A DNA stretch of 22,557 nt, from positions 29,239 to 51,795 of the forward strand of contig DEJE01000043.1 of NCBI GenBank assembly GCA_002353205.1. The letters run 5' to 3'. The translations under genes were made by a program, and so were the position numbers. This document shows positions 22,420 to 22,557 of this stretch, one piece after another (position 1 is the stretch's first letter; every line of letters begins with the position of its first letter). Below the pieces are notes generated by a model. The model was not told the origin of the DNA. It did no database searches and saw only the letters and a program-made list of their open reading frames with translations. Origin of the DNA: Prevotella sp. UBA2756 (GTDB lineage: Bacteria > Bacteroidota > Bacteroidia > Bacteroidales > Bacteroidaceae).

Positions 22420-22557
22420 TTACGCAATAAGTCTACTTTTATCGATGATTTCTATATTCATTTCGGGCTTCTTTGGTAGCAGGTTGTAGGCAATAAGCCC
22501 AGCGAACAGGTTTGTGGCAAAGTTGTCGATGGAGCGGTGTCTGGTATGTTCAATCTG
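22420..22557 (-). mobile_element. IS982-family transposase, C-terminal 45 residues, with element end
   Basis: Read on the minus strand, the frame is open from the window edge to TAA at 22420-22422. It encodes IEHTRHRSIDNFATNLFAGL, then IAYNLLPKKPEMNIEIIDKS and RLIA. The HTRHRS-DNF and AGLIAYN-LPKKP pattern is typical of the IS982 transposase C-terminus. The outer end of the element probably lies at about 22400-22412 (GTGAGTTCGACG), followed by a small palindrome CGTAAGCCTTACG (22412-22424). The N-terminal part is outside the window. Confidence 0.8.

Overview
The window reads as a Bacteroidales chromosome, most likely a Prevotella-type member. Supporting signs are a SusC-type TonB-dependent transporter, a propeller/Y_Y_Y/AraC membrane regulator, many lipoproteins, TAnnTTTG-type promoter boxes (the Bacteroidota sigma factor consensus), A-rich leaders without Shine-Dalgarno sequences, and an IS982-type transposase end. 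Species cannot be fixed from sequence reading alone.

Layout. (1) 1-7853 is a carbohydrate-use locus: a susC-like gene running off the left edge, a secreted protein with two GH43-like propellers, and a divergent membrane regulator. The regulator has the outer half of a hybrid two-component system (propeller, Y_Y_Y) and its AraC DNA-binding end, but no kinase or receiver. The second GH43 domain resembles exo-beta-1,3-galactanase relatives, so a galactan-type substrate is a guess. (2) 7907-9617 holds a short-chain dehydrogenase and an AraC regulator, both on the minus strand. (3) 9747-16588 is a five-gene export operon: TolC-like outer membrane factor, HlyD-type lipoprotein adaptor, double-ATPase ABC protein, and two ABC-2 permeases. 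The last four match the gene order of E. coli ybhG-F-S-R. Its 5' leader holds a hairpin whose right arm is duplicated. (4) 16646-17440 is a lipoprotein with a LamG-like fold, followed by a gene-free 680-base stretch rich in inverted repeats. (5) 18124-20055 is an M13 metallopeptidase lipoprotein, 20491-20982 a membrane PH-domain protein, and 21080-22240 an S66 LD-carboxypeptidase lipoprotein. (6) At the right edge an IS982-type element appears to have cut a gene after its first seven codons.

The most unusual signal is in the export operon. Every gap between its genes is filled with degenerate tandem octamers. Three gaps carry 16, 24 and 25 consecutive 8-base units with no break in register (consensus about [A/C]CGRAATA), running from near the upstream stop to the A-rich leader of the next gene. 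The first gap carries a different octamer family arranged as two facing arms around a hairpin. No such arrays were seen in the other gaps of the window. Two genes of the same operon also carry short repeat-like stretches inside the reading frame, one in the ABC linker and one in the loop of the second permease. I know of no described function for such arrays in Bacteroidota.
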